The position numbers and the translations under genes are program-made. From JBAZCO01 sp041654915 (GTDB lineage Bacteria; Bacillota; Clostridia; Christensenellales; DTU072): DNA of 15,890 nucleotides. Each line of letters opens with the position of its first letter. The first letter of the stretch is position 1. The notes beneath the pieces were generated by a model that was not told where the DNA came from, did not search any database, and saw only the letters and a program-made list of their open reading frames with translations. Positions 1-7,666 of the stretch are shown here, piece after piece. The stretch spans positions 1-15,890 of the forward strand of contig JBAZCO010000031.1 in NCBI GenBank assembly GCA_041654915.1. The letters run 5' to 3'.

Positions 1-1080
1 GAAATTATTAAAGAGGCAGAGCGTCCCTTTATTTATGCGGGCGGCGGAGTTATCATATCCGATGCCGCAGAGGAGCTAAAAACCTTTTCCGATAAGATTG
101 ATGCCCCCATTGGAACATCTATGATGGGGCTTGCCGCTGTGCGGGCGGATAACCCCCGCTTTTTAGGAATGACGGGTATGCACGGCAAGTTTGCCGCAAG
201 CAAAGCTATGTCGGAGGCGGACTTGATTATTGCGATAGGCACAAGGTTTTCCGACAGAGCGACAGGCAACAAACGGGAGTTTGTAAGCGGCAAAAAGATA
301 CTTCACATTGATATAGACCCTGCCGAAATCGGCAAGAATATACCCGTATATGTTTCTCTGGTTGGAGATGTGAAAAATATTTTGACAAAGCTTGTAACCG
401 AGCTTCCCGAAATTGGGCGTACGGAATGGGCTAGTCGCATAGCGGAAATCAAGACTTCTCCCGACTCCCACCTAGAAATGGATAAATCTCGCCTCAATCC
501 CCAATCGATAATAGAAACGGTTGCAAAGTATGCGGGTAAAAATGCCGTTGTCGCTACGGATGTTGGACAGCACCAAATGTGGACGGCGCAATATTATAAA
601 TTTTTAAAGCCTCGTACCTTTGTCACATCGGGCGGCTTGGGCGCTATGGGCTTTGGTATGGGAGCGGCAATTGGCGCAGCGATTGGCTCAAAGGAAAGAA
701 CTGTGCTTTTTACCAGCGACGGTAGCTTTCATATGAATATGAATGAAATGGCAACCGCAGTTACCAACCAACTTCCCATACTCATTGTGCTTTTGAACAA
801 CAACGCCCTTGGTATGGTTAGGCAATGGCAAACGCTGTTTTTTGGCTGCCGCTACTCCAATACCACGCTAAACAGGGCTACCGATTATGTAAAGCTTGCC
901 GACGCTTTTGGTATGAAAGCTAAGCGCCTTACCGATATTAGCGAACTTGAGGACACGGTAAAAACGGCGCTCTCACTAAACGAGCCGTTCTTGATAGATG
1001 CGGTTATCGATAGCGACGAAAAAGTTTTGCCTATGATTCCGCCAAACGGCACGATAAATGATATAATACTCAAAGGATAA
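1..1080 (+). CDS. ilvB: Acetolactate synthase large subunit, 5'-truncated
   Basis: Catalytic subunit of acetohydroxyacid synthase. It condenses two pyruvates to 2-acetolactate (valine, leucine) or pyruvate with 2-oxobutyrate to 2-aceto-2-hydroxybutyrate (isoleucine), using thiamine diphosphate and FAD. The frame is open from base 1, so the N-terminal part, roughly 190-200 residues of a usual 550 or so, lies outside the window; 359 residues are visible. Seen: the central-domain motif GMHG near fragment residue 60, the DVGQHQMW stretch near 190, a thiamine diphosphate motif starting SDG at bases 715-723 and ending in NNN about 27 residues on, then GMVRQWQTLFF. The usual motif begins GDG, so the first glycine is serine here. 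The ilvN gene follows 69 bases downstream, as is common for this two-subunit enzyme. The family assignment is firm; choosing ilvB rather than another paralog name rests on the ilvN neighbour. Confidence 0.96.
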   Translation, partial: EIIKEAERPFIYAGGGVIISDAAEELKTFSDKIDAPIGTSMMGLAAVRADNPRFLGMTGMHGKFAASKAMSEADLIIAIGTRFSDRATGNKREFVSGKKILHIDIDPAEIGKNIPVYVSLVGDVKNILTKLVTELPEIGRTEWASRIAEIKTSPDSHLEMDKSRLNPQSIIETVAKYAGKNAVVATDVGQHQMWTAQYYKFLKPRTFVTSGGLGAMGFGMGAAIGAAIGSKERTVLFTSDGSFHMNMNEMATAVTNQLPILIVLLNNNALGMVRQWQTLFFGCRYSNTTLNRATDYVKLADAFGMKAKRLTDISELEDTVKTALSLNEPFLIDAVIDSDEKVLPMIPPNGTINDIILKG

Positions 1081-1133
1081 TACCATAAAGAACACATTGT
1101 AAAACAAACCAATGCGCAAAAGAGATATATCGC

Positions 1134-1143
1134 AGGAAGGAGA
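1134..1143 (+). promoter_or_regulatory. Ribosome binding site of ilvN
   Basis: AGGAAGGAGA lies 6 bases before the ATG at 1150 and supports that start. It sits at the end of a 69-base gap after ilvB that shows no obvious terminator. Confidence 0.8.
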
Positions 1144-1149
1144 ATCCTA

Positions 1150-1656
1150 ATGGAAGAAAAATTTATTTTATCTATTTTAGTAAGAAATGAATCTGGCGTA
1201 CTCACACGGGTATCGGGGCTTTTTGCAAGGAGAGGCTTTAATATTGACAGCCTTTCCGTAGGAGAAACAGAAAACCCGGGAACTTCTCGCATAACTGTTG
1301 CGGCAACGGGGGATGCGTATATTAAAGAGCAAATACTTTTGCAGCTTGGCAAACTGCACGATGTGATTATTGTGGAACTAATGGACTTGCACCACACCGT
1401 GACACGGGAGCTTATCCTAATAAAAGTAAATGTTGCACAGGGCGGACGGAGCGAAATACTTGAGGCGGTATCGATATTCCGTGCAAAAGTTGTAGACCTC
1501 ACCCCCACTTCGCTCACTATGGAAATCACGGGTGAAAGCTCTAAATGCGAGGCTTTTATTGAATACTTGCGCCCCTTTGGCATTGCCGAGCTGTGCCGCA
1601 CAGGTACAACGGCGATTGCAAGAGGCAAAAGCACTCTTGAAAACCAACAAAAATAG
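1150..1656 (+). CDS. ilvN: Acetolactate synthase small (regulatory) subunit
   Basis: Regulatory subunit that activates the IlvB catalytic subunit and, in the family, gives it feedback sensitivity to valine. The 168 residues match the usual length of the long form. Residues about 5-80 form an ACT domain, seen in ILSILVRNESGVLTRVSGLF and RGFNIDSLSVGETE, the typical IlvN opening. Residues about 85-160 form the C-terminal small-subunit domain, including RELILIKV and a FRAKVVDLTPTSLTMEITG segment. The gene sits directly after ilvB and before ilvC, which fits co-expression of both subunits. Whether valine inhibition is kept cannot be read from the sequence alone. No truncation or unusual feature is visible. 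Confidence 0.97.
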   Translation: MEEKFILSILVRNESGVLTRVSGLFARRGFNIDSLSVGETENPGTSRITVAATGDAYIKEQILLQLGKLHDVIIVELMDLHHTVTRELILIKVNVAQGGRSEILEAVSIFRAKVVDLTPTSLTMEITGESSKCEAFIEYLRPFGIAELCRTGTTAIARGKSTLENQQK

Positions 1657-1712
1657 AAACAATAATAATAACCTAAAAAAACAACAAAAAGAAATATAAG
1701 GAGCAGAAAAAA

Positions 1713-2717
1713 ATGGCAAAAATTTACTATGAAAAAGATTGCAATAAGGATGCCTTGAACGGCAAAACCGTGGCGATTATTGGGTATGGCAGTCAAGGAC
1801 ACGCCCACGCACTCAACCTTAAAGACAGCGGTGTAAATGTGGTTGTCGGGCTGTATGAAGGCTCTAAGTCCCGTGCAAAGGCGGAGGCTAGGGGGCTAAA
1901 AGTAATGACTACCGCCGAGGCAACAAAGGCGGCAGACTTGATTATGTTACTCGTAAATGATGAAAAACAGGCGGCAATATATAAAAATGATATAGAGCCT
2001 AACCTAACCAAAGGCAAGACGCTTGCGTTTGCACACGGCTTTAACATACATTACGGGCAAATTGTTCCCCCTGCTTTTGTTGATGTGGTTATGATTGCCC
2101 CCAAAGGTCCGGGACACACCGTGCGCAGCCAATACGAGGAAGGCAAGGGCGTACCCTGCTTAGTTGCGGTGAACCAAGACGCAAGCGGAAAGGCGCTTGA
2201 AAATGCACTTTCCTATGCTTTGGGTATCGGCGGCGCTCGTGGCGGGGTACTAGAAACGACTTTTAAGGAAGAAACCGAAACCGACTTGTTTGGTGAGCAG
2301 GCAGTACTTTGCGGCGGTGTTGCAGAGCTTATGAAGGCGGGTTTTGAAACGCTTGTAGAGGCAGGCTACCAACCGGAAAGCGCATACTTTGAGTGTTTGC
2401 ATGAGATGAAGTTGATTATTGATATGGTCGTTGCGGGCGGACTGTCCTTGATGCGCTATTCAATTAGTGACACGGCGGAGTTTGGCGGCTATAAAATTGG
2501 CAAGAGAATAATCACGGACGAAACCAAAAAAGAGATGAAAAAGGTGCTTGCCGAAATACAAGACGGCAGCTTTGCCCGTGATTGGATTCTTGAAAACCAA
2601 GCAAATCGTCCGCACTTTAACGCAACGAGAAAAATCGAGCGTGAGCATCTAATTGAAAAGACGGGCGAGGAGCTTAGGGCAAAAATGACTTGGAAAAAGC
2701 AGGAGTGGAAAGAATAA
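1713..2717 (+). CDS. ilvC: Ketol-acid reductoisomerase, class I
   Basis: Converts 2-acetolactate to 2,3-dihydroxyisovalerate, and the isoleucine analogue likewise, by a Mg-dependent alkyl shift and NAD(P)H reduction. At 334 residues it is the short class I form. The N-terminal Rossmann domain shows IIGYGSQGHAHALNLKDSG (about 22-40). The knotted C-terminal domain carries ETDLFGEQAVLCGG with Asp191 and Glu195 as expected metal ligands, then ECLHEMKLIIDMVVAGG and MRYSISDTAEFGGY. In the cofactor loop after the second strand, residue 48 is Tyr (GLYEGSKS) where Arg is common (GLR), which may affect NADPH versus NADH preference. The start at 1713 has AAGGAG at 1698-1703. The 56-base gap after ilvN is A-rich and without structure. 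Confidence 0.98.
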   Translation: MAKIYYEKDCNKDALNGKTVAIIGYGSQGHAHALNLKDSGVNVVVGLYEGSKSRAKAEARGLKVMTTAEATKAADLIMLLVNDEKQAAIYKNDIEPNLTKGKTLAFAHGFNIHYGQIVPPAFVDVVMIAPKGPGHTVRSQYEEGKGVPCLVAVNQDASGKALENALSYALGIGGARGGVLETTFKEETETDLFGEQAVLCGGVAELMKAGFETLVEAGYQPESAYFECLHEMKLIIDMVVAGGLSLMRYSISDTAEFGGYKIGKRIITDETKKEMKKVLAEIQDGSFARDWILENQANRPHFNATRKIEREHLIEKTGEELRAKMTWKKQEWKE

Positions 2718-2740
2718 TTTAGCTTTTATATAAGTTATTT

Positions 2741-2771
2741 TTATTCTATCCTTAATATAGTACTAGAATAA
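2741..2771 (+). other. AU-rich hairpin between ilvC and ilvD
   Basis: TTATTCTA at 2741-2748 pairs perfectly with TAGAATAA at 2764-2771 around a 15-base loop. An alternative outer pairing, AAGTTATT (2732-2739) with AATAACTT (2767-2774), competes for the same bases. There is no GC-rich stem or U tract, so this is not a convincing terminator. It could be an mRNA processing or stability element, or chance in an AT-rich spacer. Confidence 0.3.
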
Positions 2772-2805
2772 CTTCCCAAAAAAGTACCACAAGGAGAGCT
2801 TTTTT

Positions 2806-4470
2806 ATGAAATCGGATAATATCAAGTTGGGGGCGGAAAAAGCGCCGCAACGGTCGCTGCTCAAAGCGTCTGGGCTAACCCAAAACGAAATAGACAGACC
2901 TGTAATAGGTATAGTAAACTCATTTAATGAGATTGTGCCGGGGCATATACATCTTAATACAATAGCAAGGGCGGTAAAAGACGGCGTGCTTGCCGCAGGC
3001 GGCACTCCGCTTGAATTTAATACCATTGGCGTTTGCGACGGTATCGCTATGGGTCACGAGGGTATGAAGTACTCTCTTTGCACACGGGAGATTATTGCCG
3101 ACAGCATAGAATGTATGGCAATGGCGCATTGTTTTGACGGGTTGGTCTTTATACCCAACTGCGATAAGGTTGTGCCGGGTATGCTGCTTGCCGCAGTAAG
3201 GCTAAACCGCCCTTCCATATTTATTTCTGGCGGTCCTATGCTCTCTATTTGCGATGAGGGCGGTGACAACTTGGATTTTAACAGCATATATGAGGCGCTT
3301 GGCGCATACAAGGCGGGCAAGATAGACGGCGAGGAACTCACTCGCATAGAGGATAACGCTTGCCCCACTTGCGGCTCTTGTTCGGGAATGTTCACGGCAA
3401 ACTCTATGAACTGCCTAACAGAGGCAATAGGAATATCGCTGCCCAAAAGCGGCACAACTCCCGCAGTTTATTCGGATAGGGTTAGGCTTGCCAAAGCCGC
3501 AGGCACAAAGATTATGGAACTTGTGGAAAAAGACACCAAAGCCCTTGATATCATCACAGAAAAATCTATGCGCAATGCCCTTGCCGTGGATATGGCGCTT
3601 GGCTGCTCTACCAACACGGTCTTACACCTTGCGGCGATATGCGGCGAGGCGGGTATTCCCTTTGACTTGCAGCTGATAAACGAAATAAGCGCAAAAACAC
3701 CCAACCTTTGCCAACTTGCTCCCGCAGGTCCGTATCATTTGCAGGACTTGCACCACGCAGGCGGGATACAAGCCGTACTTGCCGAACTTAATAAAAAAGG
3801 TTTGATAGATGTGTCTTTACCCACGGTTACGGGGTATCCTGTGTCCGAAAACATTAAAAAAGTAAGAATTTTTAACAAGAATGTGATACGCCCGATAGAC
3901 AACCCCCACTCGGAAACGGGCGGGCTTGCCGTGTTGTTTGGCAATATTGCCCCCAACGGTGCAGTTGTCAAGCGGAGTGCTGTGCGCAAAGAAATGCTAA
4001 AGTTTACAGGGCGGGCAAGGGTCTTTGACAGCGAGGAAAGCGCTATCGAAGGTATTTATAACAATCAAATTAACAAAGGTGATGTTGTCGTCATTAGATA
4101 CGAAGGTCCAAAGGGCGGTCCTGGTATGCGGGAGATGCTATCCCCCACTTCGGCAATTGCAGGTATGGGCTTGGATGCGGATGTCGCATTGATAACGGAC
4201 GGCAGATTTTCTGGCGCAACCCGTGGGGCGGCAATAGGACACATCTCCCCCGAGGCACGGGAGGGAGGACCTATCGCCTATGTTAGGGACGGCGACAGCA
4301 TAGTTATTGATATTGATAACCGCTCAATCAGCCTTGATGTATCCCCCGAGGAAATGCAAAGGAGAAAAAAAGAAACAGAGCTAAAGCCAGAGCCTGAACT
4401 AAAAGGATACTTAAAGAGATATGTAAAGTTGGTGTCCTCGGCAGACAAGGGAGCGGCTTTTATAAATTAA
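2806..4470 (+). CDS. ilvD: Dihydroxy-acid dehydratase
   Basis: Iron-sulfur dehydratase that turns 2,3-dihydroxyisovalerate into 2-oxoisovalerate (valine and leucine precursor) and the methylvalerate analogue into the isoleucine oxo acid. The 554 residues match the usual length. Seen: CDG at 77-79 followed by IAMGHEGMKYSL, NCDK with Cys119, ACPTCGSCSGMFTANSMNCL with Cys192, ALGCSTNT, and near the C-terminus GRFSGATRGAAIGHISPEA starting at about 466. The three cysteines in these motifs are the expected cluster ligands; whether the cluster is 2Fe-2S or 4Fe-4S is not decided by sequence reading. The ATG at 2806 follows AAGGAGAG (2791-2798). It continues the operon from ilvC after an 88-base gap. 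Confidence 0.98.
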   Translation: MKSDNIKLGAEKAPQRSLLKASGLTQNEIDRPVIGIVNSFNEIVPGHIHLNTIARAVKDGVLAAGGTPLEFNTIGVCDGIAMGHEGMKYSLCTREIIADSIECMAMAHCFDGLVFIPNCDKVVPGMLLAAVRLNRPSIFISGGPMLSICDEGGDNLDFNSIYEALGAYKAGKIDGEELTRIEDNACPTCGSCSGMFTANSMNCLTEAIGISLPKSGTTPAVYSDRVRLAKAAGTKIMELVEKDTKALDIITEKSMRNALAVDMALGCSTNTVLHLAAICGEAGIPFDLQLINEISAKTPNLCQLAPAGPYHLQDLHHAGGIQAVLAELNKKGLIDVSLPTVTGYPVSENIKKVRIFNKNVIRPIDNPHSETGGLAVLFGNIAPNGAVVKRSAVRKEMLKFTGRARVFDSEESAIEGIYNNQINKGDVVVIRYEGPKGGPGMREMLSPTSAIAGMGLDADVALITDGRFSGATRGAAIGHISPEAREGGPIAYVRDGDSIVIDIDNRSISLDVSPEEMQRRKKETELKPEPELKGYLKRYVKLVSSADKGAAFIN

Positions 4471-4481
4471 CTATCCTAAAT

Positions 4482-4497
4482 CAAGCTTATTAGCTTG
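4482..4497 (+). other. Short hairpin between ilvD and leuA
   Basis: CAAGCT and AGCTTG pair around a TATT loop, 12 bases after the ilvD stop. It is followed by CAACACCCC rather than a U run, so it is not a rho-independent terminator. It may protect the upstream mRNA end or be incidental. The rest of the 104-base gap to leuA shows only a weak TATATT (4548-4553) without a matching -35 element. Confidence 0.3.
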
Positions 4498-4562
4498 CAA
4501 CACCCCAAAATACGATGGGATAAAGAAAGATTCGCTTGGATTAACAGTATATTAGAACAGAC

Positions 4563-4570
4563 AAAGGAGG
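4563..4570 (+). promoter_or_regulatory. Ribosome binding site of leuA
   Basis: AAAGGAGG with a 4-base spacer to the ATG at 4575. The spacing is short but the match is near ideal, and no other start in this frame lies close by. Confidence 0.75.
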
Positions 4571-4574
4571 CGTT

Positions 4575-6098
4575 ATGCGTCACATAAAAATATTTGATAC
4601 CACTTTGAGAGATGGTGAACAAGCTCCCGGGTGCAGTATGCACTTGAACGAAAAAATAGAGGTAGCTTTGGCACTTGAACGGCTTAAAGTTGATATCATA
4701 GAGGCGGGTTTTGCCATAAGTTCGAAAGGAGATTTTGAGTCGGTAAAGACCGTTGCCGAAATCATAAAAGACTGCTCGGTTGCAAGCCTTGCCCGTTCGG
4801 TAAAGAAGGATATTGATGCGGCTTATGAGGCTGTAAAGGGCGCAGTAGCGCCAAGGATTCACTTGTTTCTTGCCACCTCTCCCGTACATATGGAGTACAA
4901 GTTAAAAATGAGTCCCGAACGAGTACTTGAAACGATAGACGCTATGGTGTGCTATGCCAAAAAGTACTTGGACGACATTGAGTTTTCCGCAGAGGACGCA
5001 ATGCGCTCCGAGCCAGAGTTTTTAGCCCGTGCTGTTTATACTGCAATAAATGCAGGCGCAAAGACTGTTAATATACCCGACACCGTTGGCTATACCACTC
5101 CCCGAGAAATGTGGGAAAGGATACGGTTTTTGAAAGAACGGGTACCCAATATTGACAAAGCGGATATATCGGTGCATTGTCACAACGACCTTGGTATGGC
5201 GGTTGCCAACTCTCTTGCGGCGGTTGAGGCGGGCGCATCTCAGGTGGAATGTACGGTTAACGGCTTGGGAGAGCGTGCGGGCAATGCCGCATTGGAAGAA
5301 ATTGTTATGGCTATAAATACCAGAAAAAACTTGTATGGCGGCACTACACGGGTGGAAACTACGGAAATTTACCGCACCAGCAAGCTGGTATACAACACTA
5401 TTGGTATGTATGCGCCCATAAATAAGGCAATCGTTGGCGGCAACGCATTTGCGCACGAGGCGGGAATACACCAACACGGGGTATTGCAAAACAGAGAAAC
5501 ATATGAGATTATGACACCCGAATCCATAGGACTGCCTTCTAATAGTATGGTATTTGGCAAGCACAGCGGTAAACACGCAATAGCCGACCGCCTTTCCGAG
5601 CTAGGATATACGCTTACAGACGAGGAAATGGAGCAATTTTTTGAGAACTTTAAGGCGCTTGCCGACAAGAAAAAGACAATTAACGATGCGGATTTGGAAG
5701 CGTTGCTAAAACACAAATACAAGGATAACATTGAGGAAAGATATACTCTTGATAGGTTTACCGTGAATAGTGGTAACTATGTAACATCCAATGCGGTGGT
5801 GCGCCTTAAAAGAGGTGACGAACTCTTTGAAGAAGTTGCAATAGGCGACGGTCCAATAGATGCTGCATACCTTGCCGTGGATAAAATAGTTAAGCTCAAA
5901 GGGCTATCCCTTGAGGACTATTCTATCCAAAGCATAACCGAGGGCAACGATGCTTTGGGCGAAGTTGTCACCCGAGTTAAGCAAAAGGATATCGCTGTAA
6001 CGGGCAGAGGACTATCCACAGATATTATTGAGGCAAGCATATTGTCATATATTAATGGGATAAATAAATTGATATCTATACGCACGGAGTTAACATGA
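4575..6098 (+). CDS. leuA: 2-isopropylmalate synthase
   Basis: First committed step of leucine synthesis: acetyl-CoA plus 2-oxoisovalerate gives 2-isopropylmalate. The 507 residues comprise a catalytic TIM barrel (about 1-275), a linker region, and a C-terminal regulatory domain (about 385-500) of the type that binds leucine in this family. Seen: FDTTLRDGEQAPGCSM with Arg12 and Asp13, the metal-binding HCHND with His201 and His203, and GLGERAGNAALEE at 230-242. In the regulatory part, VAIGDGPIDAAY and GRGLSTDIIEAS are visible. The product is released next to citramalate synthase: the TGA stop overlaps the next start in ATGA (6095-6098), suggesting translational coupling. Presence of the regulatory domain suggests leucine feedback control. 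Confidence 0.97.
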   Translation: MRHIKIFDTTLRDGEQAPGCSMHLNEKIEVALALERLKVDIIEAGFAISSKGDFESVKTVAEIIKDCSVASLARSVKKDIDAAYEAVKGAVAPRIHLFLATSPVHMEYKLKMSPERVLETIDAMVCYAKKYLDDIEFSAEDAMRSEPEFLARAVYTAINAGAKTVNIPDTVGYTTPREMWERIRFLKERVPNIDKADISVHCHNDLGMAVANSLAAVEAGASQVECTVNGLGERAGNAALEEIVMAINTRKNLYGGTTRVETTEIYRTSKLVYNTIGMYAPINKAIVGGNAFAHEAGIHQHGVLQNRETYEIMTPESIGLPSNSMVFGKHSGKHAIADRLSELGYTLTDEEMEQFFENFKALADKKKTINDADLEALLKHKYKDNIEERYTLDRFTVNSGNYVTSNAVVRLKRGDELFEEVAIGDGPIDAAYLAVDKIVKLKGLSLEDYSIQSITEGNDALGEVVTRVKQKDIAVTGRGLSTDIIEASILSYINGINKLISIRTELT

Positions 6099-7663
6099 AA
6101 AAGATAGAAATATTTGACAGCACCCTAAGAGACGGGGCGCAAAGCGAAGGGATATCCTTTTCCGTACAGGACAAGCTCAATATAGTCAAGACGCTTGACG
6201 ACTTTGGCGTTGCCTATATTGAGGCGGGTAACCCCGGCTCTAACCCCAAAGACATAGAGTTTTTTGAAAAGGTTAAAGAGTTGGAGCTAAAAAATGCAAC
6301 ACTTTGCGCATTTGGCAGCACAAGGCGAAAAAATATCTCCGTTAAAGATGACGAAAATATTCGCTCTCTTCTTGCCGCAAACACCCCCGCTGTTGCCATA
6401 TTTGGCAAAAGTTGGGACTTGCACATAGCGGAGATTCTTGGAATTTCTGAAGAGGAAAACTTAGCATTAGTATATGATACCGTTAGCTATTTGAAGGAAC
6501 ACGAAAGGGAAGTTATCTTTGATGCCGAACACTTTTTTGACGGCTACAAAGCAAACCCTTCTTGCGCAATGGCTGTGCTGGAGGCGGCGGTAAACGGGGG
6601 TGCAGATGTTGTTGCGCTTTGCGACACCAACGGCGGCACTCTTCCCGATGAAGTCTTTGCCATAACCCAAACCGTGCGAAAAAGATACCCAAACATAAGA
6701 TTATCTATACACTGCCACAATGACACCGATTGCGCAGTTGCTAATTCTATGCTTGCGGTTTCGGCAGGGGCAGACCAAGTGCAAGGCACTTTTATTGGCA
6801 TTGGGGAGCGGTGCGGCAATGCCGACCTTAGTATTATTATACCCAACCTTGAACTAAAGGCGGGATATAAATGTATAGACGGCAATATGGCGGCGCTTGC
6901 TAGCACGGTGTACCGTGTGTACGAGATAGCAAACCTTGTCCCGCCCATAAACAAACCTTACACGGGGGCAAGCGCCTTTGCACACAAGGGGGGTATGCAC
7001 ATAGACGGCGTTAACAAGTGCAATCATTCGTTTGAGCATATTTGCCCAGAGGAAGTGGGCAACAAGCGGCGCTTTCTTATGAGTGAGATGAGCGGGCGCA
7101 CAACGGTAATTTCCAAACTCACCGCCGTTGCGCCAGAGCTTGCCAAAAACTCACCCGAAACCAAGGTTATTTTGGATAGGTTAAAGGAGCTAGAACACGA
7201 GGGGTATCAATTTGAGTCGGCGGATGCGAGTTTTGAGCTTTTGGTGCTGAATATATTGGGGCGCTTTCGCTCCCATTTTAACTTGCAGATGTACAAGACC
7301 AGCGGCGAACACCCCGCACCTGACGGCGAACTTACCGCATATGCGCTTGTGAAAATAGCGGTGGGCGAAAATACAGAAACAGCCGCCGCCCTTGGCAACG
7401 GTCCTGTAAATGCGCTTGACCTTGCACTTCGCCGTGCGCTAAGTATTTTTTATCCGCAGGTAAAAGAGATACACCTAACCGACTATAAAGTGCGTGTGCT
7501 TGCCGGCAGCGAGGCGACTGGCTCAAAGGTGCGTGTGCTAATCGATAACACTGACGGGAAAAAAGTGTGGACTACCGTTGGTGTGTCAACCGACATCATA
7601 GAGGCAAGCCGCATTGCGCTTGTCGATGCAATAGAATACTATTTATATTTAAGAGAGGCTTAA
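6095..7663 (+). CDS. cimA: (R)-citramalate synthase
   Basis: Predicted to condense acetyl-CoA with pyruvate to (R)-citramalate, the first step of the threonine-independent route to isoleucine. The 522 residues belong to the LeuA-like family but carry the signatures of the long citramalate synthase group: STLRDGAQSEGISFSVQDKL at 9-28, PGSNPKDIEFFEKVKE, AFGSTRRKN, and DAEHFFDGYKANP. Metal-binding HCHND is at 206-210 and GIGERCGN at 235-242. The C-terminal third holds a regulatory domain with ALGNGPVNALDLALR and VGVSTDIIEAS, in this group linked to isoleucine feedback. It is not a second LeuA: the barrel motifs differ throughout from leuA next door. It overlaps leuA by 4 bases and precedes leuCDB, whose products can handle both substrates. 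Substrate specificity is inferred from family resemblance. Confidence 0.9.
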   Translation: MKKIEIFDSTLRDGAQSEGISFSVQDKLNIVKTLDDFGVAYIEAGNPGSNPKDIEFFEKVKELELKNATLCAFGSTRRKNISVKDDENIRSLLAANTPAVAIFGKSWDLHIAEILGISEEENLALVYDTVSYLKEHEREVIFDAEHFFDGYKANPSCAMAVLEAAVNGGADVVALCDTNGGTLPDEVFAITQTVRKRYPNIRLSIHCHNDTDCAVANSMLAVSAGADQVQGTFIGIGERCGNADLSIIIPNLELKAGYKCIDGNMAALASTVYRVYEIANLVPPINKPYTGASAFAHKGGMHIDGVNKCNHSFEHICPEEVGNKRRFLMSEMSGRTTVISKLTAVAPELAKNSPETKVILDRLKELEHEGYQFESADASFELLVLNILGRFRSHFNLQMYKTSGEHPAPDGELTAYALVKIAVGENTETAAALGNGPVNALDLALRRALSIFYPQVKEIHLTDYKVRVLAGSEATGSKVRVLIDNTDGKKVWTTVGVSTDIIEASRIALVDAIEYYLYLREA

Positions 7664-7666
7664 AAA

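Noticed and set aside
885..1808. Long minus-strand frame of 307 codons across ilvB, ilvN and ilvC
   Set aside because: It lies antisense to three well-identified genes and their spacers, has a low-complexity serine/isoleucine-rich product and no ribosome binding site or family motifs.
4471..4574. Internal promoter or T-box leader before leuA
   Set aside because: Only a weak TATATT with no -35 partner, and the spacer is too short and lacks T-box stems or an antiterminator/terminator pair.
6095..7663. Second copy of leuA or a homocitrate synthase
   Set aside because: The STLRDGAQSEGISFSVQDKL, PGSNPKD and FGSTRRK signatures match the long citramalate synthase group rather than LeuA or homocitrate synthase.
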